Part shown: positions 38,976 through 47,997 of the stretch, one piece after another
Position numbering within the stretch: the stretch's first letter is position 1
How the letters are laid out: the number at the start of each line of letters is the position of its first letter
Source: an uncultured Bacilli bacterium
Lineage (GTDB): Bacteria; Bacillota_I; Bacilli_A; RF39; UBA660
NCBI GenBank assembly: GCA_934153945.1
Contig: CAKPFM010000001.1
Span: 62,001-126,000, forward strand
Reading direction: 5' to 3'
DNA length: 64,000 nt
Notes under the pieces: model-generated
The model's database searches: none
What the model was told of the DNA's origin: nothing
The model's input: only the letters and a program-made list of their open reading frames with translations
Program-made: the position numbers and the translations under genes

Positions 38976-38998
38976 GGAACCTAGTTCCTTTTTTCTTT
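38974..38998 (+). terminator. tig terminator
   Basis: AAGGAA-cctag-TTCCTT-TTTT. Confidence 0.85.
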
Positions 38999-39112
38999 AT
39001 ATATAAGGATATTTTTATAAAATTTAAAAAAATTACAAAAATATAAATAAAAATAATGTTAAAATGTTGTCAATTGTGATATAATGTATTAGTCTTGAGG
39101 TGAAACATAAAA

Positions 39113-39616
39113 ATGCCAAATGTAGAAAAAGATGAACAATATTTTTCAATTATAGATAACATTATTTATGATAAAGAATTTTATAAATTAAATGATATAG
39201 AACATCATGGAATTACTAGATATACACATTCAGTAAGAGTTTCTTACTATTCATATAAAATATGTAAAGCTTTAAAATTAGATTATGTAGATGCTGCTAG
39301 AGCAGGTTTATTACATGATTTTTATATAAGCAAAGAAAATAGAAATTTTAAAGAAAGATTTACTGAAACATTTACCCATCCTAAAAAAGCTATGGAACAT
39401 GCTATGGAAATATATGGGATAAATGGAAGAGAAGCTGATATTATTCGTTCTCACATGTTTCCATTTACAACATCTATTCCTAAGTATGCTGAAAGTTGGA
39501 TAGTTGTACTAGTTGATAAAACTATTGGTAGTTTTGAATTCTGTAAAAAATTTGAAAAACAATTAATTTATTCAGCAAATATATTTATGTTATTTATTAT
39601 GAATATGATTAAATAG
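39113..39616 (+). CDS. HD-domain protein
   Basis: 167 residues with RYTHSVRVSYYSYKI, LLHDF, HPKKAMEHAM, RSHMFPF and VDKTIG, the HD metal ligands in order. Small stand-alone HD hydrolase of unknown substrate. GAGGTGAAA before ATG; TGATATAAT box at 39077-39085. The next gene follows after 8 bases. Confidence 0.82.
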   Translation: MPNVEKDEQYFSIIDNIIYDKEFYKLNDIEHHGITRYTHSVRVSYYSYKICKALKLDYVDAARAGLLHDFYISKENRNFKERFTETFTHPKKAMEHAMEIYGINGREADIIRSHMFPFTTSIPKYAESWIVVLVDKTIGSFEFCKKFEKQLIYSANIFMLFIMNMIK

Positions 39617-39624
39617 GAGGACTT

Positions 39625-39846
39625 ATGGAGGTTAGTAATATACAAGATTTTAATGTAAAAAAATTTGCACTAGACGGCAGTATACAATATTTAGAAAATG
39701 GTTTAGGTATGGTTAAACAAATGTTAGTTGCTGCTAAAACAGAAGAAGACTTAGAAAAAATACAAGTATATTTAAATATGACTATTAGTAGTGCACAAGA
39801 TCAAATAGATAAAATAGTTCATGCTACACAGCAAAGAACAAGATAA
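39625..39846 (+). CDS. Small hypothetical protein
   Basis: 73 residues, predicted helical (LGMVKQMLVAAKTEEDLEKIQVYLNM). No domain recognised. AGGAGG before the start and a terminator (AAAGACT-ttttt-AGTCTTT, 39843-39866) directly after; in one unit with the HD gene. Confidence 0.65.
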   Translation: MEVSNIQDFNVKKFALDGSIQYLENGLGMVKQMLVAAKTEEDLEKIQVYLNMTISSAQDQIDKIVHATQQRTR

Positions 39847-39866
39847 AGACTTTTTAGTCTTTTTTT
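39843..39866 (+). terminator. Terminator of the HD gene unit
   Basis: AAAGACT and AGTCTTT hairpin with T run. Confidence 0.8.
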
Positions 39867-40088
39867 AATTTTAATTTATTAAAGAAATATACATGATATA
39901 ATACTAGTATGTAATGGTAGTATAATGATAGTACAAGACTTTCCTAAGGAATACTTCGAAAATGACATACTTTAAAATAAGGCTAAAGAAAAGATTGTAT
40001 TAATACATAATGACTAAATTATGGCAAAAATCTAAAAAACATAAAATAATTTGGGAAAATTATGATATAATTAATTTGCATTTTATAT

Positions 40089-40165
40089 GTCCTCGTAGCT
40101 CATCGGGATAGAGCAAAAGTTTCCTAAACTTTAGGTGGTAGGTTCGAGTCCTATCGGGGACGCCA
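40089..40165 (+). tRNA. tRNA-Arg (anticodon CCT)
   Basis: Full cloverleaf: acceptor GTCCTCG with CGGGGAC, D arm GCTC/GAGC, anticodon stem AAAGT/ACTTT with loop TTCCTAA, T arm with GGTTCGAGTCC, and an encoded CCA. Reads AGG. A TGATATAAT box lies at 40063-40071 and a hairpin terminator follows. Confidence 0.96.
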
Positions 40166-40176
40166 TTTTTTAACTA

Positions 40177-40206
40177 TAAAAGACTTGGTAAAACAAGACT
40201 TTTTTC
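40177..40206 (+). terminator. tRNA-Arg terminator
   Basis: AAAAGACTTG and CAAGACTTTT pair with one mismatch, followed by T's. Confidence 0.7.
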
Positions 40207-40238
40207 ATGTTATAATTTTGTTAGGAGGATGTTAATTT

Positions 40239-41009
40239 ATGAAAGAAACATTCAAAAATGGTTTTCTTGATGATAAGATGCAAGAAAAAATTAAAAAAGT
40301 TAAATTTAAATATAAAGAAGAATTTGATACGTTATATGATTTTAATAGATTAACATATAAGGTTTTTGAAAATTGCAAAGATATTGATGCAGTAGATGAA
40401 AATCTGTATTTGTTACCTGCTTTTGTAGAGATTAGTAAATTATATCAATCAGCAGTTATTATGTTAGAATATGGTTTCCTTAATAATTTTGAAAGTATAG
40501 TAAGAAATATGTTAGAGTTATCATTCCAAATGTTATATGTGTTTGATGATAAAGAAAACGTTAAAAATTTAAAAAAATATACTTATTCTGAAACTATGAA
40601 AAAATTGGAATATATCAAAGATAAAAAATTATACGATGTTGTACCTAAGGAATTTGTGGATAGACGATATGCAGAATTAGAAAGTTTAAAATCTGATATA
40701 AAAAAAATAGGTGCAAAGAATCCGCCAAATGTAAAAGATATGTGTAAAAATTTAGGATTAGAAAAAGAATATGTATATTATCAATTATTAAGTGATTATA
40801 CTCATAATGATTATAGTATTATATTTGATTTAAATATTTTTACTAAAGAAGGTGTACTTGTAAATTCAAATGGTAATTACACAAATTTTAAATATAATAG
40901 TTTAAGATTGATATCTACATTAAATATGACATTATTAAAAATGATTGAAAGATATGTTCCGCTATTAAAATCTGAATATGATGAATTGATAAGAAAAGCA
41001 TTTAATTGA
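40239..41009 (+). CDS. DUF5677-like protein
   Basis: 256 residues, mostly helical. SVIRNMLELSFQ-like stretch (ESIVRNMLELSFQMLYVF) and the late LLSDYTHNDYSII resemble DUF5677 proteins, whose role is unknown and which often sit in accessory DNA. It follows the tRNA-Arg immediately, a frequent place for inserted genes. AGGAGG before the ATG; ends with TGA. Confidence 0.6.
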   Translation: MKETFKNGFLDDKMQEKIKKVKFKYKEEFDTLYDFNRLTYKVFENCKDIDAVDENLYLLPAFVEISKLYQSAVIMLEYGFLNNFESIVRNMLELSFQMLYVFDDKENVKNLKKYTYSETMKKLEYIKDKKLYDVVPKEFVDRRYAELESLKSDIKKIGAKNPPNVKDMCKNLGLEKEYVYYQLLSDYTHNDYSIIFDLNIFTKEGVLVNSNGNYTNFKYNSLRLISTLNMTLLKMIERYVPLLKSEYDELIRKAFN

Positions 41010-41089
41010 TATAAAGTCAAAGAAAAATAAATTGAATGATATATTATATATCATTGAAATGTGATATAATTAGTGTGGGTGGTGTAATT

Positions 41090-41714
41090 ATGGAAATAAA
41101 AAATAATAAAATAATTTATAAAGCATATAAAGAATTTTATAGGAAAGAACCCAATTTTTGTAAAGAAAATATAAGGAATATTACAATAGAAATTCAATCA
41201 ATGCTTTTTTATATTACGCGAATATGGAATAAATTTAGGATGTGAAAGTTTTGTTAAAAATGCATATAGTGATTTAGACTTACCAATGGATATGACAATA
41301 CAAGATATAATTATTGGAAAATTAATCGGAAAAAATATTGATTTGATTGATGATTCAATTAAGTTTAATGAACTTGCAAATAAATATATTGATGTTATTG
41401 GAAATGCAATAACAAATGTAATAAATAATTCAGAAGATCCAATAGAAACATTACGAGTAATAACTTATATTTTATATACAAGAAAATATGTTTTACCGAC
41501 AGCGACTGCTGATGTGATTAAGGAATTTACAAATTGTCAAGAAACAGACTTAGAAAATGTAAATAGATTAATTTATTCAATTAAGATTGAGTTGTGTAAG
41601 GATAACTTTGATAAAGTTAATATAGAAAAAATGATTAATGAATCAGAAAATGGAGAAACTCCACATATATCAGAAGAAAGTAGAAAGATAGCGGTAAAAG
41701 CATTATTAAAATAA
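41090..41714 (+). pseudogene. Unknown accessory gene, single-base frameshift
   Basis: The front part (EIKNNKIIYKAYKEFYRKEP, from ATG 41090 after GGTGGTG) stops at 41243-41245. A matching continuation, ILREYGINLGCESFVKNAYS into MDMTIQDIIIGKLIGKNIDL, lies in another frame up to 41714. The frames meet in the six T's at 41205-41210; five T's would give one protein of 207 residues. No domain recognised. Recent inactivation, slippage or a homopolymer error. Confidence 0.7.
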
Positions 41715-41756
41715 TTATATCTAAGATAAATAAAATTGATATAAAGTAAGTAGTAG

Positions 41757-41809
41757 TTTATCAAAACAGGATAAGATGTTTGTGTCACATTTTCTGATAA
41801 ACCCTTATT
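41757..41809. other. Long-loop inverted repeat downstream of small peptide gene
   Basis: GTTTATCA (41757-41764) and TGATAAAC (41801-41808) enclose 36 bases. On the minus strand it is in the 3' untranslated part of the 30-residue peptide gene. No T run, so not a clear terminator. Confidence 0.5.
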
Positions 41810-41821
41810 TCATAAGAAAAT

Positions 41822-41914
41822 TTAATTAAAAAATGGTGTCAATTTGAATAATAGAAGTATAAGTAGAATGATGATAATGATTAAAACAAAGATTAAAAAA
41901 TCTTTCTTAGTCAT
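41822..41914 (-). CDS. 30-residue hydrophobic peptide, type I toxin-like
   Basis: MTKKDFLIFVLIIIIILLIL followed by LLFKLTPFFN, with stop: a charged start and a single long membrane helix. GGAGGT with best spacing precedes the ATG and is itself paired with ACCTCC around a GAAA tetraloop (41921-41936), so translation is probably held down by mRNA folding. It shares KKDFLIF and the underlying bases with the peptide at 49671-49754, and the 5' leader piece GTTGAGTG is shared as well. No matching antisense RNA is recognised here. Confidence 0.65.
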   Translation of the reverse strand: MTKKDFLIFVLIIIIILLILLLFKLTPFFN

Positions 41915-41991
41915 TTCACCACCTCCTTTCGGAGGTAAGCACTCAACGGTTAAAGTATTACTAAATAAATTATATTAAAACATATATTATA

Positions 41992-42018
41992 AAAATAACT
42001 CAAAAGTTATTTTTTTTA
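41992..42018. terminator. Hairpin terminator, both strands
   Basis: AAATAACT-caaa-AGTTATTT with T's on the plus strand and A's before the stem. Confidence 0.7.
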
Positions 42019-42090
42019 ATCTTTATTTAATAAAATGGAAATAAAATGATAATGAAATGAAGGGCATAATCATTTCTAAAGGAGGAAAAT

Positions 42091-42468
42091 ATGTATGATA
42101 ATCACTTTCAAAGAGTAGAAGAAAAATACTTATTAAATGAAGAACAAAAAGAAATATTTTTAAAAAAAATTAAAAATTATATAAAAAAAGATAAATTTTA
42201 TATAAGCAATATTCATATTGATAATAAAAATTTAAGAATTACATTTGATAACAATTTAAGAAGTAGAAAAAGTAATCTATACTTTAAAGATGAAGAATCT
42301 TTAGAAAATTACTTTAGTGATAATATGTATATAATGGAAATAAAAACTGTAGGTTCTATGCCTTTATGGTTAGTTAGAATTTTGTCAGAAATGAATATTA
42401 TGCCAACATCATTTTCAAAATATGGAAAAATATATGAAAAAGAAATGGAGAAAATAAAATATGCTTAA
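42091..42468 (+). CDS. VTC-domain protein with internal deletion
   Basis: 125 residues. The start FQRVEEKYLLNEEQKEIFL and the end LRITFDNNLRSRK, YIMEIKTVGSMPLWLVRILSE and PTSFSKYGKIYEKE are those of the VTC polyphosphate-polymerase domain, which is normally well over 200 residues. The middle, which brings most of the basic and acidic tunnel residues, is absent: residue 50 (NIHIDNKN) runs straight into LRITFD. The frame is open throughout. Coupled to the DUF4956 gene (8-base overlap), its normal partner. Catalysis is doubtful. Confidence 0.8.
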   Translation: MYDNHFQRVEEKYLLNEEQKEIFLKKIKNYIKKDKFYISNIHIDNKNLRITFDNNLRSRKSNLYFKDEESLENYFSDNMYIMEIKTVGSMPLWLVRILSEMNIMPTSFSKYGKIYEKEMEKIKYA

Positions 42469-43132
42469 TAGTATTTTTACAAGTACAACTAGTTCTATTG
42501 AACTATCATCATTACTTATATGTTCTATAACATCAATTATATTAGGTTTCATAATTGCCTTAGTACATAAATATACATCTAAATATAGTAAAAATTTTTT
42601 AATAACGGTAACTTTATTACCAATAATGGTTGAATCTGTTATGTTAATGGTAAATGGAAATTTAGGAACTTCAGTAGCGATAATGGGAGCATTCAGTCTA
42701 GTAAGATTTAGAAGTATACCAGGAACATCAAGAGAAATATTAGTAGTATTCTTTGCTATGGCAGTAGGACTTGCTACTGGTATGGGACAAATATGGTTTG
42801 CTATTATATTAACAATAATAGGATGTTTAATGATATTATTATTTAGTAATGTTAAAATATTTGATATAAACAAAAATGTCAAAGAATTAAAAATATTAAT
42901 ACCAGAAAATTTAGATTATATAGATGTATTTGATGATATTTTTGATAAATATTTAATAGAATGTAATTTAGAAAAAACAAAAACAACAAATATGGGAAGT
43001 ATGTTTGAATTAACATATCTAGTTGTATTAAAAGACAATATAAAAGAAAAAGATCTTATAGATGAAATAAGAACAAGAAATAGTAACTTAAAAATATCGT
43101 TATCAAGAGAAAATAATACTTTAGATTTATAG
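42461..43132 (+). CDS. DUF4956 membrane protein
   Basis: 223 residues: about four membrane helices and the conserved GNLGTSVAIMGAFSLVRFRSIPGTSREI loop, then a soluble C-terminal domain. DUF4956 proteins regularly stand beside VTC-domain proteins; a part in polyphosphate or surface-polymer handling is inferred from that. Confidence 0.88.
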   Translation: MLNSIFTSTTSSIELSSLLICSITSIILGFIIALVHKYTSKYSKNFLITVTLLPIMVESVMLMVNGNLGTSVAIMGAFSLVRFRSIPGTSREILVVFFAMAVGLATGMGQIWFAIILTIIGCLMILLFSNVKIFDINKNVKELKILIPENLDYIDVFDDIFDKYLIECNLEKTKTTNMGSMFELTYLVVLKDNIKEKDLIDEIRTRNSNLKISLSRENNTLDL

Positions 43133-43140
43133 GAGCAAAT

Positions 43141-44733
43141 ATGAAAAAGAAATATATAATAATTATATTATTACTAGCTTTATGTGGTATCTTTGTATTA
43201 TTTAAAATTGTACCAAATGAAAATGAAGAAGAAGCAATAATTAATGATGACATAGATTGGTCTACATACGAAGTTACAAATTATACTCTAACAGAAAGTA
43301 TAACTATAACAAAAGAAGGAATTTATAATTTAACAGGTACACTTAATGGAAGTATTACTATTAATACTAAAGGAAATGTAAAACTAATATTAAACAATGT
43401 AACAATTAATAATAATGGACCTGCTATATATATTGAAAATGCTAATATAACAGTTATTGAAACAGAAGAAGGTACAGTTAATACTCTATCAGATAGTAAT
43501 ACTTATAATAATTATGAAGATGAAATAGAAGGTACAATTTATAGTAAAGATGATTTAGTATTAGAAGGAAATGGAGCTTTAATTGTAAAAGGTAATAAAG
43601 GAGATGCTATAGTTAGTAAAGATAGCATTAAAATAAATAGTGGTACTTATAATATTACATCAGCTTCTACTGGTATTAAAGTAAAAGATTCTATATATAT
43701 AGTAGATGGAACATTCAAAATAAATTCTTCACTAGATGGAATAAAATCAACTAAAGGATATGTTCAAATTGATAATGGAGAATTTATTATAGTATCAGTT
43801 AATGATGGTATTCAAGCTGAAACAAAACTTTTAATTAATGAAGGTAATTTTAATATAACTACCGGTTCAGGAAGCCCAACATTAAATGGTAATAGAAAAG
43901 TAACTATTATAGATAGTTCTAAAGGATTAAAAGCAGGAGATAGTCTTATCATAAATGGTGGATCTTATAATTTAGATACTTTAGATGATGCAATACATTC
44001 AAATAATTATTTATATATTAAAAATGCTAGTTTAAATATATCAACAGGTGATGATGGCATACATTCGGATAAGGAATTGGTAATAGATAGTGGTACTATA
44101 AAAATTAATAAAAGTTATGAGGGTATTGAATCGGAAAATATTACTATTAATGGTGGTGATATTAATATAATATCTAATGATGATGGTATAAATGCTGCAG
44201 GAGATAGTACAGGTGGATTAACAATCAATAATGGTAATATATATGTAAATGCTAGTGGAGATGGACTAGATGCTAATGGTTCAATATATGTTAATGGTGG
44301 AACTATAACTGTCGATGGACCAACAGATAATGGAAATGGTGCTCTTGATTATGATTCAAAATGTATAGTAAAAGGTGGAACTTTAATAGCAGCAGGTTCA
44401 AGCGGAATGGCTCAAGAAATTAGTAGTGATTCTACTCAATATGGATTATTGATTAACTTTACAAATACATACAATGCAGGAATTAAAATTTCTATTTTGG
44501 ATAGTAATGATAATGAAGTAATATCATATACACCAACAAAAACATTCTCATTGATTGTATTTAGTATAGCTGACTTAAAAACAGGTACATATAAAATAAT
44601 GATAAATGATGAAGAATATCAAACAGTAACAATAAGTAGTATAACAACTACGGTTGGTTCTGTACAAGGTATGGAAGGTAATCCCGGCATGGGTGGACCA
44701 GGAATGGGTGGTCAACCTAGAAGAACTAGATAA
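43141..44733 (+). CDS. Repeat-rich surface protein, carbohydrate-binding-domain type (DUF4353-like)
   Basis: 530 residues. N-terminal anchor helix (YIIIILLLALCGIFVLF), then a long beta-helix of repeats around G-I/L-x-I-N-x-G-x-(I/Y)-N-I and DDGIHSDKELVI, DDGINAAGD, GDGLDANGSIYVNGGTI. Ends in a Gly/Met/Pro tail (GNPGMGGPGMGGQPRR). Such proteins are the usual third gene after VTC and DUF4956. Likely outside the cell. Terminator follows. Confidence 0.85.
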   Translation: MKKKYIIIILLLALCGIFVLFKIVPNENEEEAIINDDIDWSTYEVTNYTLTESITITKEGIYNLTGTLNGSITINTKGNVKLILNNVTINNNGPAIYIENANITVIETEEGTVNTLSDSNTYNNYEDEIEGTIYSKDDLVLEGNGALIVKGNKGDAIVSKDSIKINSGTYNITSASTGIKVKDSIYIVDGTFKINSSLDGIKSTKGYVQIDNGEFIIVSVNDGIQAETKLLINEGNFNITTGSGSPTLNGNRKVTIIDSSKGLKAGDSLIINGGSYNLDTLDDAIHSNNYLYIKNASLNISTGDDGIHSDKELVIDSGTIKINKSYEGIESENITINGGDINIISNDDGINAAGDSTGGLTINNGNIYVNASGDGLDANGSIYVNGGTITVDGPTDNGNGALDYDSKCIVKGGTLIAAGSSGMAQEISSDSTQYGLLINFTNTYNAGIKISILDSNDNEVISYTPTKTFSLIVFSIADLKTGTYKIMINDEEYQTVTISSITTTVGSVQGMEGNPGMGGPGMGGQPRRTR

Positions 44734-44760
44734 AATTGTCTTTATATGACAATTTTTTTG
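44733..44760 (+). terminator. Terminator of the VTC operon
   Basis: AAATTGTC-tttatat-GACAATTT with T run. Confidence 0.85.
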
Positions 44761-44796
44761 CTTTTATGATATAATTGAAAAGAAGTAGGTGACAAT

Positions 44797-46053
44797 ATGA
44801 AACAATTAAATTTAACAAGTACTCCTTACATAATTAAGTGTAAAGATTATAGTACATTAACATTTGATTTGATATATCCAACAACATATGATGCAAAAAA
44901 CATGTTTGATAAAGAATTATTCAAACAGATAGTTATGAACTCATCCTTTGATTATAAAACAGAGCAAGAATTTAAAAAAGCAAAAATTAATAAATTGATT
45001 ATAGGTTTAAATTGTAAAACTATTAGATACCATAATAATTTATATATAATATATTCTTTAACAATACCAGATCCTAAAAAAGTAAAAGATTTTAATATAG
45101 AAGAATCTTTTGAATTTTTTTATAACACCATTTATAAACCCAATATAATAAATGATGAATTTAATAATAAACAATTTGAAAGAGAAAAAGAATATATAAA
45201 ATTTGGTATTCAAAACTCACTAAAAAGAATCCAAAATTATGGATTTCAAAGATTTATTGAAGTAGCAGATGATATAGGAGATTTAAAAAATAACTTAAAT
45301 AATAATCTTGATTTGATTGAAAATACAACTGCAAAAAGTTTATATGATTATTATAAAAAAATTGTTATAAATAATACACCAATATGTGTTGTTTATGGAA
45401 ATATAGAAGAAAAAGAAGTAAATAAATTATATGATAAATATTTTAATCAAAATAAAACAATAACAATTAATGAAGATTATGATTGCTATATGAAATTAAA
45501 TGAAACAACTAATTATGTAGAAGAAGTATCAAAATTTAATCAATCAGTACTTTATATGTGTTATAAAGTTAAAAATATGAAAGAAGAAGATAAAATATAT
45601 TTAATGTTATTATCTGATATATTAAATGATAGATCAACAAATTTAGTATTTAAAGCTTTACGTATAAAAAATAATCTAATTTATTCATATAATCTTTTAT
45701 CATACAGTAGATATGGAATGTTTTTTATAGAATCATATATAGAAAAAAATAACAAAGAAAAAACTATTGAAGTTATAAATGAACTAATGAATGAATTAAA
45801 AAATGAAAAATTAATTAAAGATTGTATTTCAAAAATAATAGAAGAATTAGAGTATAATTTGATAGAAACAAAAGATTCAAAATATTATGAATTTGATAAA
45901 TTTATAGATAATTTATTAGATACTAGAAAATCATTAGAAACAATATATGAAACATATCAAAATATAGATATCAATGAATTTATGCAATTTTTAAATAGAG
46001 TAAAATTAGATACAGTATATTTTCTAAGAGGTGAAGCAGATGAAACAAAGTAA
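44797..46053 (+). CDS. M16-family peptidase-like protein, YmfF type (inactive)
   Basis: 418 residues with the M16 fold but no HxxEH motif; instead the front reads TPYIIKCKDYSTLTFDLIYP. Family partners of this kind are the non-catalytic halves of a heterodimer. It overlaps the active half by 23 bases, as ymfF-ymfH in Bacillus, which is linked to EF-P aminopentanol modification. TGATATAAT box at 44766-44774. Confidence 0.85.
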   Translation: MKQLNLTSTPYIIKCKDYSTLTFDLIYPTTYDAKNMFDKELFKQIVMNSSFDYKTEQEFKKAKINKLIIGLNCKTIRYHNNLYIIYSLTIPDPKKVKDFNIEESFEFFYNTIYKPNIINDEFNNKQFEREKEYIKFGIQNSLKRIQNYGFQRFIEVADDIGDLKNNLNNNLDLIENTTAKSLYDYYKKIVINNTPICVVYGNIEEKEVNKLYDKYFNQNKTITINEDYDCYMKLNETTNYVEEVSKFNQSVLYMCYKVKNMKEEDKIYLMLLSDILNDRSTNLVFKALRIKNNLIYSYNLLSYSRYGMFFIESYIEKNNKEKTIEVINELMNELKNEKLIKDCISKIIEELEYNLIETKDSKYYEFDKFIDNLLDTRKSLETIYETYQNIDINEFMQFLNRVKLDTVYFLRGEADETK

Positions 46054-47284
46054 AATTTACACTTTAAAAAATGGATTAAAAGTAGTATTTTATCAAGATA
46101 CAACTAAGCATTTATCATTTGCTGAATTGATTGTAAAATATGGTGGTATTAATAATAAATTTACTTTAAATAATAAAGAATATCATATCAATGATGGTAT
46201 GGCTCATTTTTTAGAACATTTATTAATAGAACATAGCATATATGGCAATGTACTTGAATATTTTCATAATAATCATATAAGTACAAATGGATTGACATCA
46301 ATTAAACGTACTAAATTTTATATAAAAACAGCTAAAAATTTTTTAGATAATTTAGAAAAATTAATCAAAATAGTTAATCAGCCAATATTTAATGAAGAAG
46401 ATATAGAAAAAACTAAACCAGCTATTTATGAAGAAATAAGAAAAGGAAAAGATAATAATTTTAAAATGTTATTTAATTTAGAAAAAAGTTGTTTATTTAA
46501 TAATATAGATGCTAAATCAGTTTTGGGAGAAATAGAAGATATTCAAAATATTAATTATGAAATGGCAAAATTATGTCATGATGTATTTTATCAACCTCAA
46601 AATCAGATTCTAGCAATTGCTGGTAATGTTGACATAGAAAAAACACTTGAATTAATAGAAAAAGTATATGATGAAATTAATATTAAAAAAATAGAGTATC
46701 AAGTACCAACTATAGCAGAACCAAATGAAGTAGCTAAATTAAATGATTTTATTTATAGAGATATTGAAAATGATTTTGTTAGAATTGCATATAAGATTAA
46801 TATAGCATCTCTATCTCCATATGAAAGAGTAAAATTAACTTTTTATATTGGTTATTTTTTAGAGTATAATTTTGATGAAACTTCTATAAATTATAAAAAA
46901 TTGATGGATGATAAAATATCTGTTAACAATATCAATAGCAATGTTAGTTTTATTGATAATTTTATGATTATAACAATAGATACTTATACTGATAAACATG
47001 ATGAATTTATAAATTTAATAAAAACTGCTATAGAAAGTAAAGCCATAGATAAAGAAGATTTTGAAATTAGAAAAAAGAGAACATTAATAAATTTTCTTTT
47101 GAGGGAAGAAAACTTTATGAGTATGATAAATCCTTTTGTTGATAATATTTTATCGTTTGATTATTATGAAAATGATAAGATAGAAGATATAGAAGAAGAA
47201 AACTATGAAGAGTATAGTAATATAATAAATTCATTAGATTTTAGTAACTATACTATATTGAAAATGTTAAAGAAGATAAATTAG
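46031..47284 (+). CDS. M16-family zinc peptidase, YmfH type
   Basis: 417 residues with the inverted zinc motif HFLEH at 59-63 (MAHFLEHLLIEHS) and Glu in YEEIRKG about 75 residues later. Catalytic partner of the preceding gene. Ends at a terminator (GTTAGT-attt-ACTAAC, 47285-47308). Confidence 0.9.
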   Translation: MKQMKQSKIYTLKNGLKVVFYQDTTKHLSFAELIVKYGGINNKFTLNNKEYHINDGMAHFLEHLLIEHSIYGNVLEYFHNNHISTNGLTSIKRTKFYIKTAKNFLDNLEKLIKIVNQPIFNEEDIEKTKPAIYEEIRKGKDNNFKMLFNLEKSCLFNNIDAKSVLGEIEDIQNINYEMAKLCHDVFYQPQNQILAIAGNVDIEKTLELIEKVYDEINIKKIEYQVPTIAEPNEVAKLNDFIYRDIENDFVRIAYKINIASLSPYERVKLTFYIGYFLEYNFDETSINYKKLMDDKISVNNINSNVSFIDNFMIITIDTYTDKHDEFINLIKTAIESKAIDKEDFEIRKKRTLINFLLREENFMSMINPFVDNILSFDYYENDKIEDIEEENYEEYSNIINSLDFSNYTILKMLKKIN

Positions 47285-47308
47285 GTTAGTATTTACTAAC
47301 TTTTTTCT
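47284..47308 (+). terminator. Terminator of the M16 pair
   Basis: GGTTAGT-attt-ACTAAC-TTTTTT. Confidence 0.85.
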
Positions 47309-47346
47309 TTTTGTGATATAATATTTACATTATTGGAAGTGATAAA

Positions 47347-47946
47347 ATGTCTAAAGTTTCAAATACAATAACATTATTAAATTTATTAGCAAGTGGTAAA
47401 AAATATAATATAAATGAATTAGCTGATATTCTAGAAGTAACACCTAGAATGGTTAGAATATATAAAGATGAATTAGAAAAGTCTGGAATATATATAGATA
47501 CTATTATGGGACCATACGGAGGATATGTTTTAAATCAACAGATAAGAATTCCATATAGAAAATTCAAAACAGAAGATTATAAAATGTTAGATAAATATAT
47601 TAAAGAAGAAACAAATGAAGAATTAAAAAATAAACTAATTTTATTACAAGATAAAATTAGAGGAATATATATTGGAAGTAAATCCGAAAGTAAAGAACTT
47701 AATTTGGAAAAAGAAACATTAAATAAATACAATATTTTAACTAGAGCAATAAAAGAACATAGAAAGGTAAAAATTACTTATTATTCTTATAATAAAGGAG
47801 AAAATGAAAGAATAATAAATCCTATAGAAATGTTTTTATATAATACTGGATGGTTTTGTGCTGCATATTGTAATTTAAGATGTGACATGAGACATTTTGA
47901 ATTAAAAAGAATAAGAAAAATAGAATTATTAGAAGAAAAATTTTAA
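47347..47946 (+). CDS. WYL-domain transcriptional regulator
   Basis: 199 residues: N-terminal winged helix-turn-helix (NINELADILEVTPRMVRIYKDEL) and a WYL-like ligand domain (RIINPIEMFLYNTGWFCAAYCNLRCDMRHF). It lacks the C-terminal WCX part that most 300-residue members have. WYL proteins sense ligands, sometimes nucleic acid, and often govern phage-defence or DNA-damage genes. Just before the SIS-ITPase pair and the palindrome at 47968-47987, probably its operator. Confidence 0.85.
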   Translation: MSKVSNTITLLNLLASGKKYNINELADILEVTPRMVRIYKDELEKSGIYIDTIMGPYGGYVLNQQIRIPYRKFKTEDYKMLDKYIKEETNEELKNKLILLQDKIRGIYIGSKSESKELNLEKETLNKYNILTRAIKEHRKVKITYYSYNKGENERIINPIEMFLYNTGWFCAAYCNLRCDMRHFELKRIRKIELLEEKF

Positions 47947-47947
47947 G

Positions 47948-47987
47948 TTGACAACATATTACCTACTCAAGTAGTAATATCTACTTG
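47948..47987 (+). promoter_or_regulatory. Promoter and palindromic operator of the SIS-ITPase pair
   Basis: TTGACA at 47948-47953. CAAGTAG (47968-47974) and CTACTTG (47981-47987) form a perfect 7-6-7 palindrome whose middle is TAATAT, a possible -10 box (spacing 21, long for an ordinary promoter). As RNA the palindrome would fold next to the GGAGG of the SIS gene. Confidence 0.65.
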
Positions 47988-47997
47988 GAGGTGTTTT

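Noticed and set aside
39867..40088. Small frame near 39925-40016 (ATG, MIVQDFPKEYF, stop, NKAKEKIVLIHND)
   Set aside because: Sixteen codons then a stop; looks like a gene remnant but too short to name. Nothing else is seen in this interval.
47948..47987. MerR-type promoter
   Set aside because: MerR operators lie between -35 and -10 with 19-20 spacing; here the palindrome is centred on the -10, and the adjacent regulator is WYL.
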